Of a stretch of DNA of 64,000 nucleotides, positions 26,846-40,900 are shown piece after piece. Origin of the DNA: Latrodectus hesperus (lineage: Eukaryota > Arthropoda > Arachnida > Araneae > Theridiidae); the NCBI GenBank assembly GCA_037975125.1, contig CM075850.1:130238181-130302180 (forward strand), read 5' to 3'. Under the pieces are notes generated by a model. That model saw nothing but the letters and a program-made list of their open reading frames with translations, searched no databases and was not told the origin of the DNA. Position 1 is the first letter of the stretch, and the number at the start of each line of letters is the position of its first letter. The translations under genes were made by a program, and so were the position numbers.

Positions 26846-29800
26846 CTGGAAAAAAATTATAATTATTAAAAAAATGAACTGTGCAAAATACATACATATT
26901 GTAATTTCTAAATAGTGATATAAATTACTTATATGCACAAAAAATGTAACAGGAGAATATTAGAAATATATAATAAATTCAAAATCTGGTTTTCTAAAAT
27001 TCAAATTTATTCAGTCTATAGCTACAAATTATACAACATTTTAAGGAGATATGTGAGGATACAAGTATACTACTCTATATTATTTTCAAGTGATTAGTTG
27101 TTCTTTTGAGAATTATGAAGCTGTCAAACATGTTTCTCCCATTCAAGAATTGGTAAACACTTACATTTGATTTTGCTAAAAACTTGATGAAATTGCTGAC
27201 AAACAAATCAAATTAAAAAAACTACATAAGATTTTGAAGTGAATAATGGCAAGCTAAAAATCAAATTTCTAACAATTCAGTCAGTGATATAATTATTAAT
27301 TCATTCACTATTAATCAAATTGATGCAATTTTAACAGAAGATGTACATAGAGTCTATTTTGGTAAAACTTCTATTAAAGGCATGAAGCGCAATGAAAACA
27401 ATTTGAAAATTCATATACATTGGTTTATAAAAGATTAAAAAAGAAATGCAAATCTAAGATTTGATTTATTTATAATTTTTTTTATTGTGAAAAGATTGTG
27501 TATTACAAATATATTTCACACACTAGATTATCAGCAAAGAGCATTATCAAAATTGTGATGCTTAAAAGCAGCAATAAAGTGTTTAAAAAAAATAACAGTT
27601 ATCAGTCAAATTTCTTATTGCTTCATCTTTAATACTACTTTCTCTAGAAATTTTGAATAAGGTTCCAATTATTGAAAGCTGTAAAATCGTGTTTATATGC
27701 ATCTGATTCTATCATTCTTGATGGGAAATCCCCCCGTGACTTCCAAGGTGATTTAAACTACATAAGTACTTCCAAAAGTCAGGTTTTCACCAATGGAAGT
27801 AAAAATTATATATAACTCTAAGATAAAAGGTCGCATTTTCACATGTAAAAGCTAAATCAATCAATTCAATAACAATTTGAAGTGCACTCAGATAAATTGA
27901 AAATTTAACACATCAACTGTTCCTAATGAAAAATGCTCAATGACATGCTCAAACCATTTTGTTATAAATTAAAGTTGTTATTAATTAAGACCTCTTATTT
28001 GTAAGGGAAGAAGGCAAGAATGAAGTGATCTAGGTAATCAAAAAGGCATTTACAGCTATTCAACACTCTTAGTATTAAATAAATCAAGGAAGTAATAACT
28101 TCTTTTAAAAGAAAAATTAAACATATTTTAAAAATATTTATCTTTTTTCTTCTTCCTTCCCAAATCTTCAGTATAAATTCAATTACATACATTTTTCTAA
28201 AAATTAACTATTACCTTACATAGAATTCGTACAAACAAATGGATTTTTTTATTACTTTACAAGAAACTATTAACAATTTAATTGATAAACTAAATAGGAG
28301 AGTAAAATATTATATATATTTGGGTATAACACAATGCTTGTAATGCTATTTATAAGCCTTTATATAAATACATACCAGCCAATGCTAACTTGGGAGAAAA
28401 AAAGTCAGTAAACTCTACTGATTTTGAGGGGGAAAAAATCAGGAGACACTTACGACATTTTTGCTTGAATGTTTAAAACAGTATTATTGCAAAAAGACAA
28501 TTTTACTCTTTAGATTATACATTCTGAGAAGGAATTGTGCTAAACGTATTTTGTGTTAATTTTAATATTTGAATAAAGTATTCATTAATCTCATTAAGAT
28601 ACTATGAAAAATAAAAAAGAAGACACAACAAGTAAAAGAATAAACATCAATGTCCCAATATTTATTTTATGGGTCAATGTTTACTACTCTGGTGCAATTT
28701 ATAAATATTAAACTCATAACATATCATAAAAACATAAAATACATTACTAAATAAATTTAATTCTGTGACAAATGATTTCCTAATTAAATAACTGATAACT
28801 GGTAATATTCATCCTAATTGAACTGTTTATGTAAACAGGCACCTGGTGTCTGCTCTGAATCTTTATCATATGACTGCTAACATGTAGGAATTTTCAGCAA
28901 CCAAGTGGTTAAAGCGGCATCCTACCACGGCGGACAGATGGGGTTCGAAACTCAAAGGAATACATTTTCATGGTATTATAATATAATACCATTAAAATAA
29001 TTATATTAATATGTCACCTGTTGACTATTTAAACTACTAATACAACTCAATATACTTTTTATCAGCAATTTTTCCAGTTTTTAAGTTTTTCATTAAACTG
29101 CCAAAAGTCAGCAGATTTTCAAACATTATCAGGAAAAATGAAAAATCAGGAGTTTCCCAATAAAATCAGTAGAGTTGGCAGTTATGCAATAAAAATTTAG
29201 GATTTACTTAATTAAAATTAATTTCTGTTCTTTCTAGATTATACGGGAAAAATAATGTTTGTGCAAGAAAATATTTTGTTTATAAAAGCAATTAAATTTT
29301 AGTGTGAGAATGTAAAACTGTAAAATATTTTGAAAGCTCATTTTCAATTCAAGCTATAATAATTCAGCTGACATTTCCATAAAATTATTAATAGCTGAGA
29401 AAAATAAAAATATCATGTTAGAATTCTAAGAACTTTTCAGCTTAATATAAGCTTTTAATTGATAATATATTATATTAATAATAAAAAAATTACTTACTCA
29501 GCTGTTCTCTTTGTTCCAGGTTTAGCATTACTGGCAACCCCCATTCCGTCTGAAATAAAAATTGTAAAAAAACCCATTTGAAATTCAACACATCTATACA
29601 AACAACTTAAAAAAATAAGATAACATGACTCCACTTAAGTTACAAAGTTCATTTAATTATACTATGGAAACGATAAAAAATTAAAATTTATTCTTTAATA
29701 TACTAAATTTTACATTTCAACAATATGATAAATAAGTAGATTTTTTTAAGAATAAAAACTTAACACTTATGAAATTTTTTTTAATATTTATACATTAAAA

Positions 29801-32800
29801 ATTACAAACCCACCTTGTAGCCACCTGACTTGAGTAGCAGGACCATAACCCTTTTCATTGCGGGCAGCTATTCTGAAGATAATTGCAGGTTTTGTTGTCA
29901 TATCAATGTGGGCAGAGCTCAAATTTTGACTGTTGACAGTACATGAAGGTTCTGGACCGCAATACACACGAACAAAAGCTAATTGGGATGTATTCGATGT
30001 AACAGTTTGCTTGCTGTCTCCTTGACCACCAGTAGTAGCAGATCTCATTGCTAGATACACAGAATACTCAGTGATTTCTCCAGATGTTGTCTGAGGCGCC
30101 TCCCATGACAAATGAGCTCCATCAAGGCTCTATAAAAAGGAAAAATTTAAAAAAAATTTTTTAAATAAATGATATATTAGTAATTATTAATTCCTCTTTG
30201 AGTATAAATCAAACCAGATTTTCATCTTTAAATCAATGTTAATATTTCTGTATGTATTCACTCTAAGTTTGTTTGTTTGTCGCTCAACGGTCATTTTTTG
30301 CACACGAGGGCTAATTAGACTGGGACTTACGGTTTAAAGTGGATTCCGAACCACTACAAACATCCATGCCCAAGGTGGGATTCGAACCGACGAACTGTTG
30401 AACCGAAGGCAAGAGCGCTAACCATTCGGCTGCCAGCTCGGCTATTCACTCTAAGACTGTTAAAATACAAGGCTATTGAAATAATTTAATCAAGAATTTG
30501 TTTGTGTCAGAATCAACTGGGTTTACAACCCAGTTGATTGATAAGAGCATTTTATGAGTGCATGGGATACATAAAAAAAATCAGAAAATATGGGATACAG
30601 TTTTTAAGTGTCAATTATTTGGATAAGCTAAGTAGCAACCCGCATAGAAATATAAATTGATAGAGAAATAAAATTACCAAATCACCAATGGGTAAGTATG
30701 TTTAAAAATAGCAATGGGGAAAAAAAAGAAATAATTTCTCAAATTTAAAAAATCTAATAAGATTAAATTTAAAAAATTACTTTGCTAATTTTAATAGCAG
30801 ATGGAGCTCCAGGAAAACCAGGAAGGCAGGTTTTAAATGCTGATACTTCACTCCATGGGCCTCTGCCACAAATATTAACAGCAGCAACTCTAAATTTGTA
30901 TGCAGTTCCAGGTTCTAAATCTTGGTGTTTCATATTGGATAAGTCAGGCAAAGGTTCGAATACCTGCAAAATATAATTATGTAATCAGTTATCAATCAAA
31001 TCAACTTGAAATACGAGAGCATATATGAATAACAATGCAACAAATAAAAATTGATAGGCTTTAAACTGAATGGTATCAAATTGCATACTTCATTTAATAT
31101 TTAATTACAATTTTGAAGAAACATAGATTTTGCGATATCATTTAAACAAATTACTTTTTTTAAGATTCTAAGTTTAAAGGTTAATTGCACTACTCCACTA
31201 ATGCAATTCATAAGTATTAAGCAGAAAATTACAAAATATATATTATGAAATAAATTTAATTTAGTGACAAATACTTTGTTTGATGAAAATATTTTCCTAA
31301 TTAAATTACTAATAATTAGTAATATTCCTCCTAATTGAACCGCTTATATAAACAGGCACCTTGTCTGCTCTGAATGTTAATTATATGACTGCCAACTCGT
31401 AGAAGTCTTGGCAGCCTAGTGGTTACATATCCTCCCACAGCGGACTTGAAACTCAAAGGAACATTTTAAATAATATATTTATATATGTTATTATATAAGT
31501 GTGCCATCAATAGACTATTTCAACACTTAAAACAGCTCAATTGACTTTTTTTCCGCCAAATTTTAGCTGTTTTAAAAATTTTTCACTAAAATTACCGAAA
31601 ATTAGTAGATTTTTATACATTATCGGGAAAAAAGATGAAAATTCAGGAGTTTTCTGATAAAATCAGTAGAGTTGGCAGCCATGTTTTCTTTACTCCATTG
31701 TTTATTTAAACCGTAAAATTAAAATTTGAATTTTACATAATATTTTCTCACATTACAATATGAAAGCATTTTACAGTGAGTAGAAACCTAATTAATTATA
31801 TCACATGGCATAAGAGAATTGAATTTAAAAAGTAGATAACAGCACTCTTTAGCTTTACTAAAATGTAATGTAAGTACCATTTAATTTCTAAGCAAGGAAT
31901 TTTCTTCAAGAACTAATTAAGTTATTGTGGAAATAAATAGGTAATTCATTAGCTATGCACATTTGGATTTTAAAATATTCAAACAAAGGGCTCAATTCAA
32001 AATAATAACATCCTTAATTCGATATAAATTTTATTGTAACTAAATGAAATAAACAATATAAAAAAATTTTAATTTGAGGTCACTATATATGCAATTAAAA
32101 TATTTAATAATTTTATATTTATTTTAGCTTAATATTACCACATACTTTATCACAGTAAATGCATAATATTGTTTAAGCAGACATCTTTGTTATAAGGAAA
32201 ATGAAATGTCAAAATACTCAATTCCTTAGCAGCATAATTGTATTACAACATTGCTTGTGTTGTGATGAAATACCATAGAAAATTTGATATATTATTTGTG
32301 TTCTGTTATTATATAATTACTATGCTGGGATTAGGCATCAATCAGCCAATCATGCATTTCTAAGAATTAGAGTCAATTCAGCAAGGATAAATTTCTCTGA
32401 GAACTTTTGGCTTTCAAACATTTATCTTTGCCGAACTATTAAGAAATGCACACATTTTGTTTGAAAATCAAAATTTAAATATTTCTGTGACAACTTAAAA
32501 GGCTCAATTTTTTTAATATCTTTAAAAGTTTTCACAAAAGAATAAGCATTAGTTTAACATTTTAATCGATGCAAACTCTTCAACAAACACTAGCATTTCT
32601 ATATACTACAAACTATAACTCCATCACTTCACATAATGTTAAAAAATAAATTTGTAATAGCTAATTGTTTTTACAGGGAATTAAACTCAGCAGTGAACTA
32701 ATATCTGATAATTTGATATATTTATAGTAAGAATTTAGAATACTTTATTACTATTAATGCCAAAGTATAAATATTTAAGATCAAAATTTAAAAAGAATGG

Positions 32801-34837
32801 TTTTCATTACTTTTTTTTAACTCAATAAAATATTTTCAAGTTTATCTGAGAAAAATCATAACTCCATACAATTCTATTCAGTCAGTACAGTTGAACAATT
32901 TGACCAAGACCCATATTTTGATGGAGAAATTATAATGTACATATATTAAGAACATTTTACTTATTTTCTTTTTTTAAAGCTATAAAGTAAGAATCTGTAT
33001 AACTTAATTTGTTAGTAAAAAATTGTTTATTTACTAAAATATTTTGGAACATTTTATTTACTAACAAAAAATGGATTCATTTTCAATTTTTGTGCATTTT
33101 GATGATATCGAATCTGATGTTATACTTTTGGTGGCTAATCGAGGAAGAAATTTTTAAGATATTTTTTTTAAATGTATAAAAATCATCAAGCATGTTAAAT
33201 GAATTGCATACATTTTGAGCAAATTATTCACAAAATTTAAAAAACAAACAAACATATAGATGATTCTTAAATGCAAAATAAATTTTTAATGTGATTATTA
33301 CATTATTCACAATATAACATCAAAATATTCATAACTTTTTTTTCTTCCTGTGATCATTATTATAATTGAGCATTAGAAAAATTTATTGGATGAGGCAAGT
33401 AATTAAAATTATCAACACTCAGAAAGGGAATAAAAATATTTTTATCATGAAAAACAAATATTAAAAAATGATTGTTTCTTGAAAATAAAATCTATGCAAC
33501 TATTACACACACTTCTCACTATTTAATTAATAAATTACTTTATATATATATAACAGGGAGACATAATAAAATTATTATCACTCGCAAGTAGAAAAATTAT
33601 TCTATGTAAAGCATTGTATTTAGAAAGGAAAGGATTTAACTTACTGTTTTCTTATCTTCATGTTCAGGAATATAAAAATGTGAAACAAGAGCACAACTAT
33701 CTTTGTAAATACCAACATCATACCATTGGTTTTCTCGCTTCAGAAATTCTTCTGATTTACTTGGAGTAGAAGGCTCCTAAAATAATGATTTAAAAATAAA
33801 TTAAATGACATTTCATGAATAGAAAAATTGATCTTGATTGTTATTATAAATAAAGCAATCATTATAAAATAAGAAATTAAATATATATTGTATAATTCAA
33901 TAAAAATTTAACTGAAAAGGTTTAAAGGAAATAAAATTCATTAAACTTGAGGGATAAAAAATAAAACCTAACTCATGTCATAATTTAAAGCAAAACAAAG
34001 TATATATTTCTAAACAGTTACAATAATTAATAATTGTTTTTATACCAGTAACATTCAATGTAGCAAAATAGGTAAAAATATGTTTTAAGTGAATTCCATT
34101 TTCTCTTCTAAATGACAAAAAGCTTTAAAATGGCATAGAACTTTTATAAATTTTTTTAATATCATATTCAGTATTTATTTTAGGAGCAACTTTTTGATAT
34201 CAGAAAGTTAATATTTTCATTTTTAAATAATTACTAAAATAGAGCATTAGCAGTAAGATAAGAATTACTTATTTTCAAAAATTGTCATTTTTCTACGTAC
34301 ACATTAAACTTAAACACAATTGATATATGTAATTAATAAGAGATAATATATTATTATAATTTAAATTAATATAGTTGTTAACATTTCAATTGTCAATTGA
34401 TACACTTTCATCTGTCAGCTTACTCATACAAACATAAATATGTATATAGGATTACTTGTTTAATGCTAGATAAATCTAGCTTCAACCCTGATTCAAATCC
34501 TTCATCTAAGTTTGATTGACCATTAGAACAGTCTTTTTTTGCAGCTATTTGCGATGTGACCGGACTTGCTGTTGAAATAGCAGCAGTAGCGAGTGTTGTT
34601 AAGGAATCTATAATGAAAATAAAAGAAATGTTAAAGGGATTAAGAAGAACGAAAAGAGAACATACATATAATATAAAACTTTTATTTTTAAAATCAAAGT
34701 TTGCAATTAGACAGGGACATAACATTTGAAGTCAGATGCCATACATTTCATTTAGTCATTATTTGAGACATAAAAACATTTAATATTTGTAGAAAATGTG
34801 ATTAGCAATCATAATATATGACAGATTTTTTATTATG

Positions 34838-34934
<97 letters not shown>

Positions 34935-37900
34935 TAAGACCCCACTTAACGCTGTTTCGTTTAGCGCTCTTTTATTTCAACCCGGGGATTCCACGAAATC
35001 GCTCGCAGCATGCGGGGATTCCCCGAAATATTATGCAGCGATAGGTTTCAAATACATATCCGAAAGAGTGTACTTGTGTTTCTTGTTTGGTGCGGTATTG
35101 TACAGACATATTTTTATTATTGGAAACATTTGTTGACATTATTGTAAGTAGGTATTAATTTACATATTTAATACTATATTACAGAGTCAAATATTTTGAT
35201 CTTCAGTTTTTACTTTGGGTGATAATGAAAAAGAAAAGAAAGCAACCTGAAAAAGCATTTCACTCAAAACTAAAATGGAAGTGATTAGAAGATTAGATTC
35301 TGGTGAACGTCGAACTCTAATTAGTGCTTCATTGAATTTGCCAACTTCAACAATAAGAACCATCATGAAGAATAAAGAAAAAATACTGTCAATGATAACT
35401 CTACAACTACGTCAAACTCTGCAACTAGAATTACCCGTTCTAGAAATAATATCATAGAGGAAATGGAAAAACGACTGTCTATGTGGATTGACGACGAAAT
35501 TGACCGCAATATGTCATTAAGCCAATCTATCATAATGGAAATAGCTAGAAGAATTTTTAATTACATTCAGGCTGAGTCAATTGACACAAGTGAAACTATC
35601 GTTGTTAGTCGAGGATGGTTTAATAAATTTGAATCAATAACGAAATTTTTAAACGAAATAACCTTCACAACAAAGATTAAAGGAGAAGCAGCAAGTGGTG
35701 ATACAAAAGCGGCTGCTGAATTTCCAGCGATATTAAAAAAAATAATTGAAGAAAGAAACTATCCACCAGAATTGGTTTTTAATGTTGATGAAACAGGCTT
35801 GTTTTGGAAAAGAATGTACAAACGAACATTTCTATCCCGTGAAGATATACGGGTACCAGTATTTAAAGCTGCAAAAGATCGCTTAACCTTCTACTAGGTG
35901 TTAACGCAAGCGGAGATTTTAAATTAAAACCATTACTAATTTACCATTCCAAAAACCCAATAGCGATGAAAGGCATATCTAAATCAACATTACCTGTAAC
36001 ATGGGAGTCTAATAAAAAATCATGGCTAACTGCGAAAATTTTCCAGGATTGGTTCACTGAACATTTCTGCCCGTCGGTTAAACGTTATTGCGAAATTAAA
36101 AAATTTGAACAAAAAGCACTTCTGTTAATTGATAATGCTCCAAGCCACCCAACAAATTTATCAGACTTAATAACATGCATTTCAGTCGAAGTGGTTTTCT
36201 TGCCGCCTAACACAACTGCCTTAATTCAACCAATGGACCAAGGCATTATATCAAATTTTAAGGCTTATTACTTGCGGCGAACCTTTAAGCAAATGTTTGA
36301 AAAAACAGACGGAGAAGAGAACCAGTTCATAAGAGAATTTTGGAAAAACTACAACATCGTGGATGCTGTAGAAAACATAGGCCTTTCTTGGAAGGAGGTA
36401 ACAGAAAGATCTTTGAAAGGAATATCGAAGAATATTTGGCCGGATTTAAGTAAGCGCGATGACGTTGGACACTCTGTCGATGTGGATGAAATAGTGGAAG
36501 AGATAGTGAAATTAACAAAGCAAACCGATTTTGAAGGGGTAAATGTGGAAGATGTCGAAGAAGTAATTCAAGAAGCAGCAGCTAGTCTTTTTAATGATGA
36601 GCTCAAGGAATTAACTGAACAAGAAGAAAACAAAAATGTTGACAGCAGTGATTCAGAAGAAGAGCAAAAAGAACTTTCGATGGCGTTTGTAAAAAGGAGT
36701 TTGTCTACCATAACTGAAATAATGGATCAATTCATTGAAAATGATTCAAATTTTGACAGGAGCTCAAAAGTAAGGCGTGGTGTTAGAGATGCTCTATCCA
36801 TTTATGAAGAACTTTTAAGAGAACAACGCAAAAGAAAAAGGCAAACAACATTAGATGCTTTTGTCACAAAAAGGCAGAGCACTGAAAACGCAGAAGGCTA
36901 ACTAAATATGACTGACTTAGAATTTTTTTTTAATTTTTTTTTTTAAGAATATTTGTTTTGTTATTTATATTTTGTTTTTATTTTTGCAAGAAGTAATAAT
37001 GTGGTATTAATTTGCGCTTTAAGAAATAAATGTTTGGTTTTATTTTTATTAAAAAAACATACTTTTTAAATTTAATACCTAACCAATTTCCTAGCCATCT
37101 TCCCCTAACCCCATTTACATGTAAAGATAGCCTCGTTTAGCGCTGTTTCGCATTACGCTCTACTTTGATGGAACGTATCCCCCGCGTTAAGCAGGGTCTT
37201 ACTGTATATATATATATATATTAATTGTGAATCACATTTTATACTGCAAAACAGGAGTTCAGAAAGATTAAAGCAAGCACTTTGCTAATGAAAGGCAGCT
37301 AATATAAAATCGAAATGTATAAGCAAATTTAAACAACTTAAATCTATTTAAACATACATGCACACATTGAAAAACTGAAATATAGAGCTGCTGTTAGGCA
37401 ATTTGCAGATATAATTAGAAGTTAAATAAGATAAAAAGTTGCTTATAGAATCATAAAAAAGCATAAGATAATTGAAATTATGAATATGAAAGCCTTTGAT
37501 CATGGGACCAACAATTGTATCACTTTATTTTGGAAGTGTACAGACAATTGATTTTCATATATTGCTATGTCTAGACTAAATGTGAATACACATCTGCAAA
37601 AACTAAGATAAGATCTGCTAAGATCAACTGGAGTGAACAAAATAACTGACAAACAACTTAGATTGTCAGATGTCTACCAAGTCATTATAAATATTTCAGC
37701 TGAGTTTGGAACCAAACTCAATAGGCATGGAATCAAAGGATTAGAGGGTAACCATTTCATTATTAACTTGGCTTGGAATGATTGGATAAACATTTTTTAG
37801 AACTGAATGCTCTTTTCTGGCATCAAAGTCACTTGACCTAAATCTGATTGAGCATGATTGGAGAGAAATTGATACGGATGTTTGAGACCCTGACATCACC

Positions 37901-40900
37901 TATCTTATCTTCATGATTATAAGAAGTTGTTTATTAATCATGGGCTCAGATGGCTATCAATTATTCTCAATTTTTGTTGAGCCCTTACCAAGACGAATTA
38001 CAGGTCACATGCAGGCAAAAGATAGTGTTATGTGCTAATAGGCATTTATTCCAAATCTAATTGCTCTTCAATGTATATAAACTAATAAGAATAATATAAT
38101 AATTAAAAACATTTTGAGTAATCTTCCTTTTAAATATTACTTTTTAGCATCACTTGAAACTGAAAAAGAAGCTTACTACTTTTAACTGCACATAAGGGTT
38201 AGTCAATCAATTGACAAAACCTTATTCATGGCAAAGAACTTTTGTATTTCTTAACCCTTTGCTTGCTGTGGGCATAAATATACACTTTTCTGTAAATCTA
38301 TACCCATGACTTTGGAGTACAATACAATGTCCTTGATATTCTTTACATTAAATTCAAAGATAAATGGGCTATTTGGAGATCTTTTTTCTTCAATAGACTG
38401 CATAACTACACACCTTTGTGAAAACTGGTGACACTGGGCAGCGAATATTAAATGTTTTCCTTGGAAGTTAAGGGATTAAAATACTGCTACTTTAGCAGGT
38501 GAATCCATGTAATTGTTTAAAATAAAGACATTTATTTTTCTTGTGTATGATAAATTTCACAGCCTTCAACGTTTGGCGAAGCAATAACTACCGACTGAAT
38601 GATGACATTTCACTGAAGATTCTAATTTGTCCAATTTTTCTATTATCCGCAACATAATATGAGGGTGGACGAGAACTTCACATGCTTAATTATCAAAATC
38701 AATATTTATAGACTGACAAATGATATGTATTTTGAGATCTGTAATTAAAAAGCATTGTATTTTATCAGGCCACACTAAATACTACTTGTTTTAATAGTAA
38801 GTTGCATAAAAGTAATACTTTTTAAAGATAGAAGCAATTTAAATATGTCATATTTTCTTAAATAAATCAATAAGCGGGAAAAATTTAGATTACACATAAG
38901 AGATTTTCTAAAATATGTTACAGAATCAATGTAATGCAGAATACCACATATGATTTTAATAAAAGTTGTTGGAGTTTCTAAAATCACTTTTTTTCTTTTA
39001 AAATCATGCAAATTGATATTGTTGATAGAAAAAATTAAAATTTGTTTACATGAGGAAATTTAATACAGAAAAGTTAATTTTTAACTGGAAAAGTTTATAA
39101 AATTTAATTTTACAAAGATATAGAGGAAAAAATCATTAGTTTGCATTACTAAACAAATTTTGAAGCTTGCAATGAAATAGAACTTGTCTTCTCATAAAAA
39201 TATATGCAAACGCTTAGCTCACTTTATGATGTAATTCCATTAATATTGCTCCCCACAAATTAAAAAGGAAAATTCATGAAAAAGAAAACTGATATAAGCA
39301 TTTCATACAAATATCATTTACAAGAGGTTTCTTTTATAAGTAGATGAATAACAAATCTGATGGTATGTGAGGAACTATTGCAGGGCTGGAAATCAGATCC
39401 ATAGCAAATTCCCGGAAAAACTAACCATGACCAAAACTAATGTTTTGCTAGTACTTTTGTCCTTCAGTCTAATTGGTTGGTTGGTGTCGTGTGCATTTGA
39501 AGTAAAGTCAAATGACTTCAAGTGTCAAAATCATGGCCTTGGCAATGTGTATAATTTTATCTTTATAGAGATTTGCCTGAAAGAGAAATTCATCAATATC
39601 ATGTAAACTTATGATAGCCAGTTTTAGTCTAATTGTTCGATATAATCATATTTATATCAATATTTTCAAAATCATAAGAAATCTTAAGATTAAAAACATT
39701 TGAATAATTCCTTCTCACTAAATCTCAATATTTTGTTAATGAGAATACTTATCAGGCTTAAGTTCAATAAGCCTGCAAAGGTAGTTTTTTTTTTTTCACA
39801 AGAGATAACATATTTTAAATACATTCTAAAACATATCTGTATGTATTACAATCTAAAAGGTGACACCTAGAGTTTTTTTCGGAAATAAATCATTAAAATT
39901 TAATGAATAATTAAAATGATTAATTTTTTTTTTCTTTCAGGAAATTTACAAGATGCTACTTTATTTAGAGTCAAAGATGTAGAGCCATACTTTAAATTCC
40001 TTTAGAAAACTAACTATTCTTTAGAAAGTACTTTGGTTATAGTTAAAAGTTTCCAGGAGTACCAAAATTGTTCTTGAAAATAATGACTAAGTGCTTGGGG
40101 AGTGAGGAAGAGAACATAATGTAGTGAATTAAATTCAAGAACGTTTTAGGATTATATAATACATATTTGTGAAAATAAGTACTTCTGTATAAAACAAACT
40201 GAATTATTATTTAGAAAAACATTCTTACGGCCACTAGAAACGATCTTTGAAAGAGAATTTGCAGTATCAGATAAGTCTTCCATTTGCACAGGAGGATCAT
40301 CGGACAGCATTTGAGCTGGAGGTTCTGCACCAGGTTGTTCTAACGTGAGTGGTGTGATATGAGAAGGATTTTGAGTACTTGTTAAAGAAGAGTCTAAAAA
40401 TAAATCAGCAATACAATTTTTTAATGACATATAATAAACAAATCAATTAATTTTGTTTTAGCATTTCGTTTTCTTAATTTCAAATAATTTGAAAGATATT
40501 CTTATAATGAAATAAATTTATTAAAATTTTTATAAACATATTCTACTTGAATGCATATATACAGTTTTTAGATTCAAAATCCTATATTTTTCATAACAAT
40601 ATCTTGGAAAGTTTTATTTAGATCATTATATAACTTATAGTGTTCAGACTAACTACTTTGAGTCCTCAAGCCTGTAAACTCCATTTGCAGTAAGTTTTGG
40701 AACTTTTAATTCTCTTATCAAAATAAGTAATTCTGTAGAGAAAATAAAAAATTCAATCACATTTCCAGAGATTAATTTGTAAATCCTATTCATTCAAAAA
40801 CACTCAGAGCACTAGCATTTTACAGTTGTTTTTCAATTTCATATATACAGTGGGTGATCAGTTAGCAAACATCTGTTACAAGACCACATTTACTACCCAA

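Noticed and set aside
30374..30442. Functional tRNA genes at 30.4 kb and 63.6 kb
   Set aside because: A and B boxes are present, but they sit in a longer repeated unit with target-site duplications, so these are SINE heads.
38251..38479. piggyBac-type MITE bounded by TTAA
   Set aside because: TTAACCCTTTGC and AAGGGATTAA look like ends, but the right end has an extra base before TTAA and the terminal repeats match for only a few bases.
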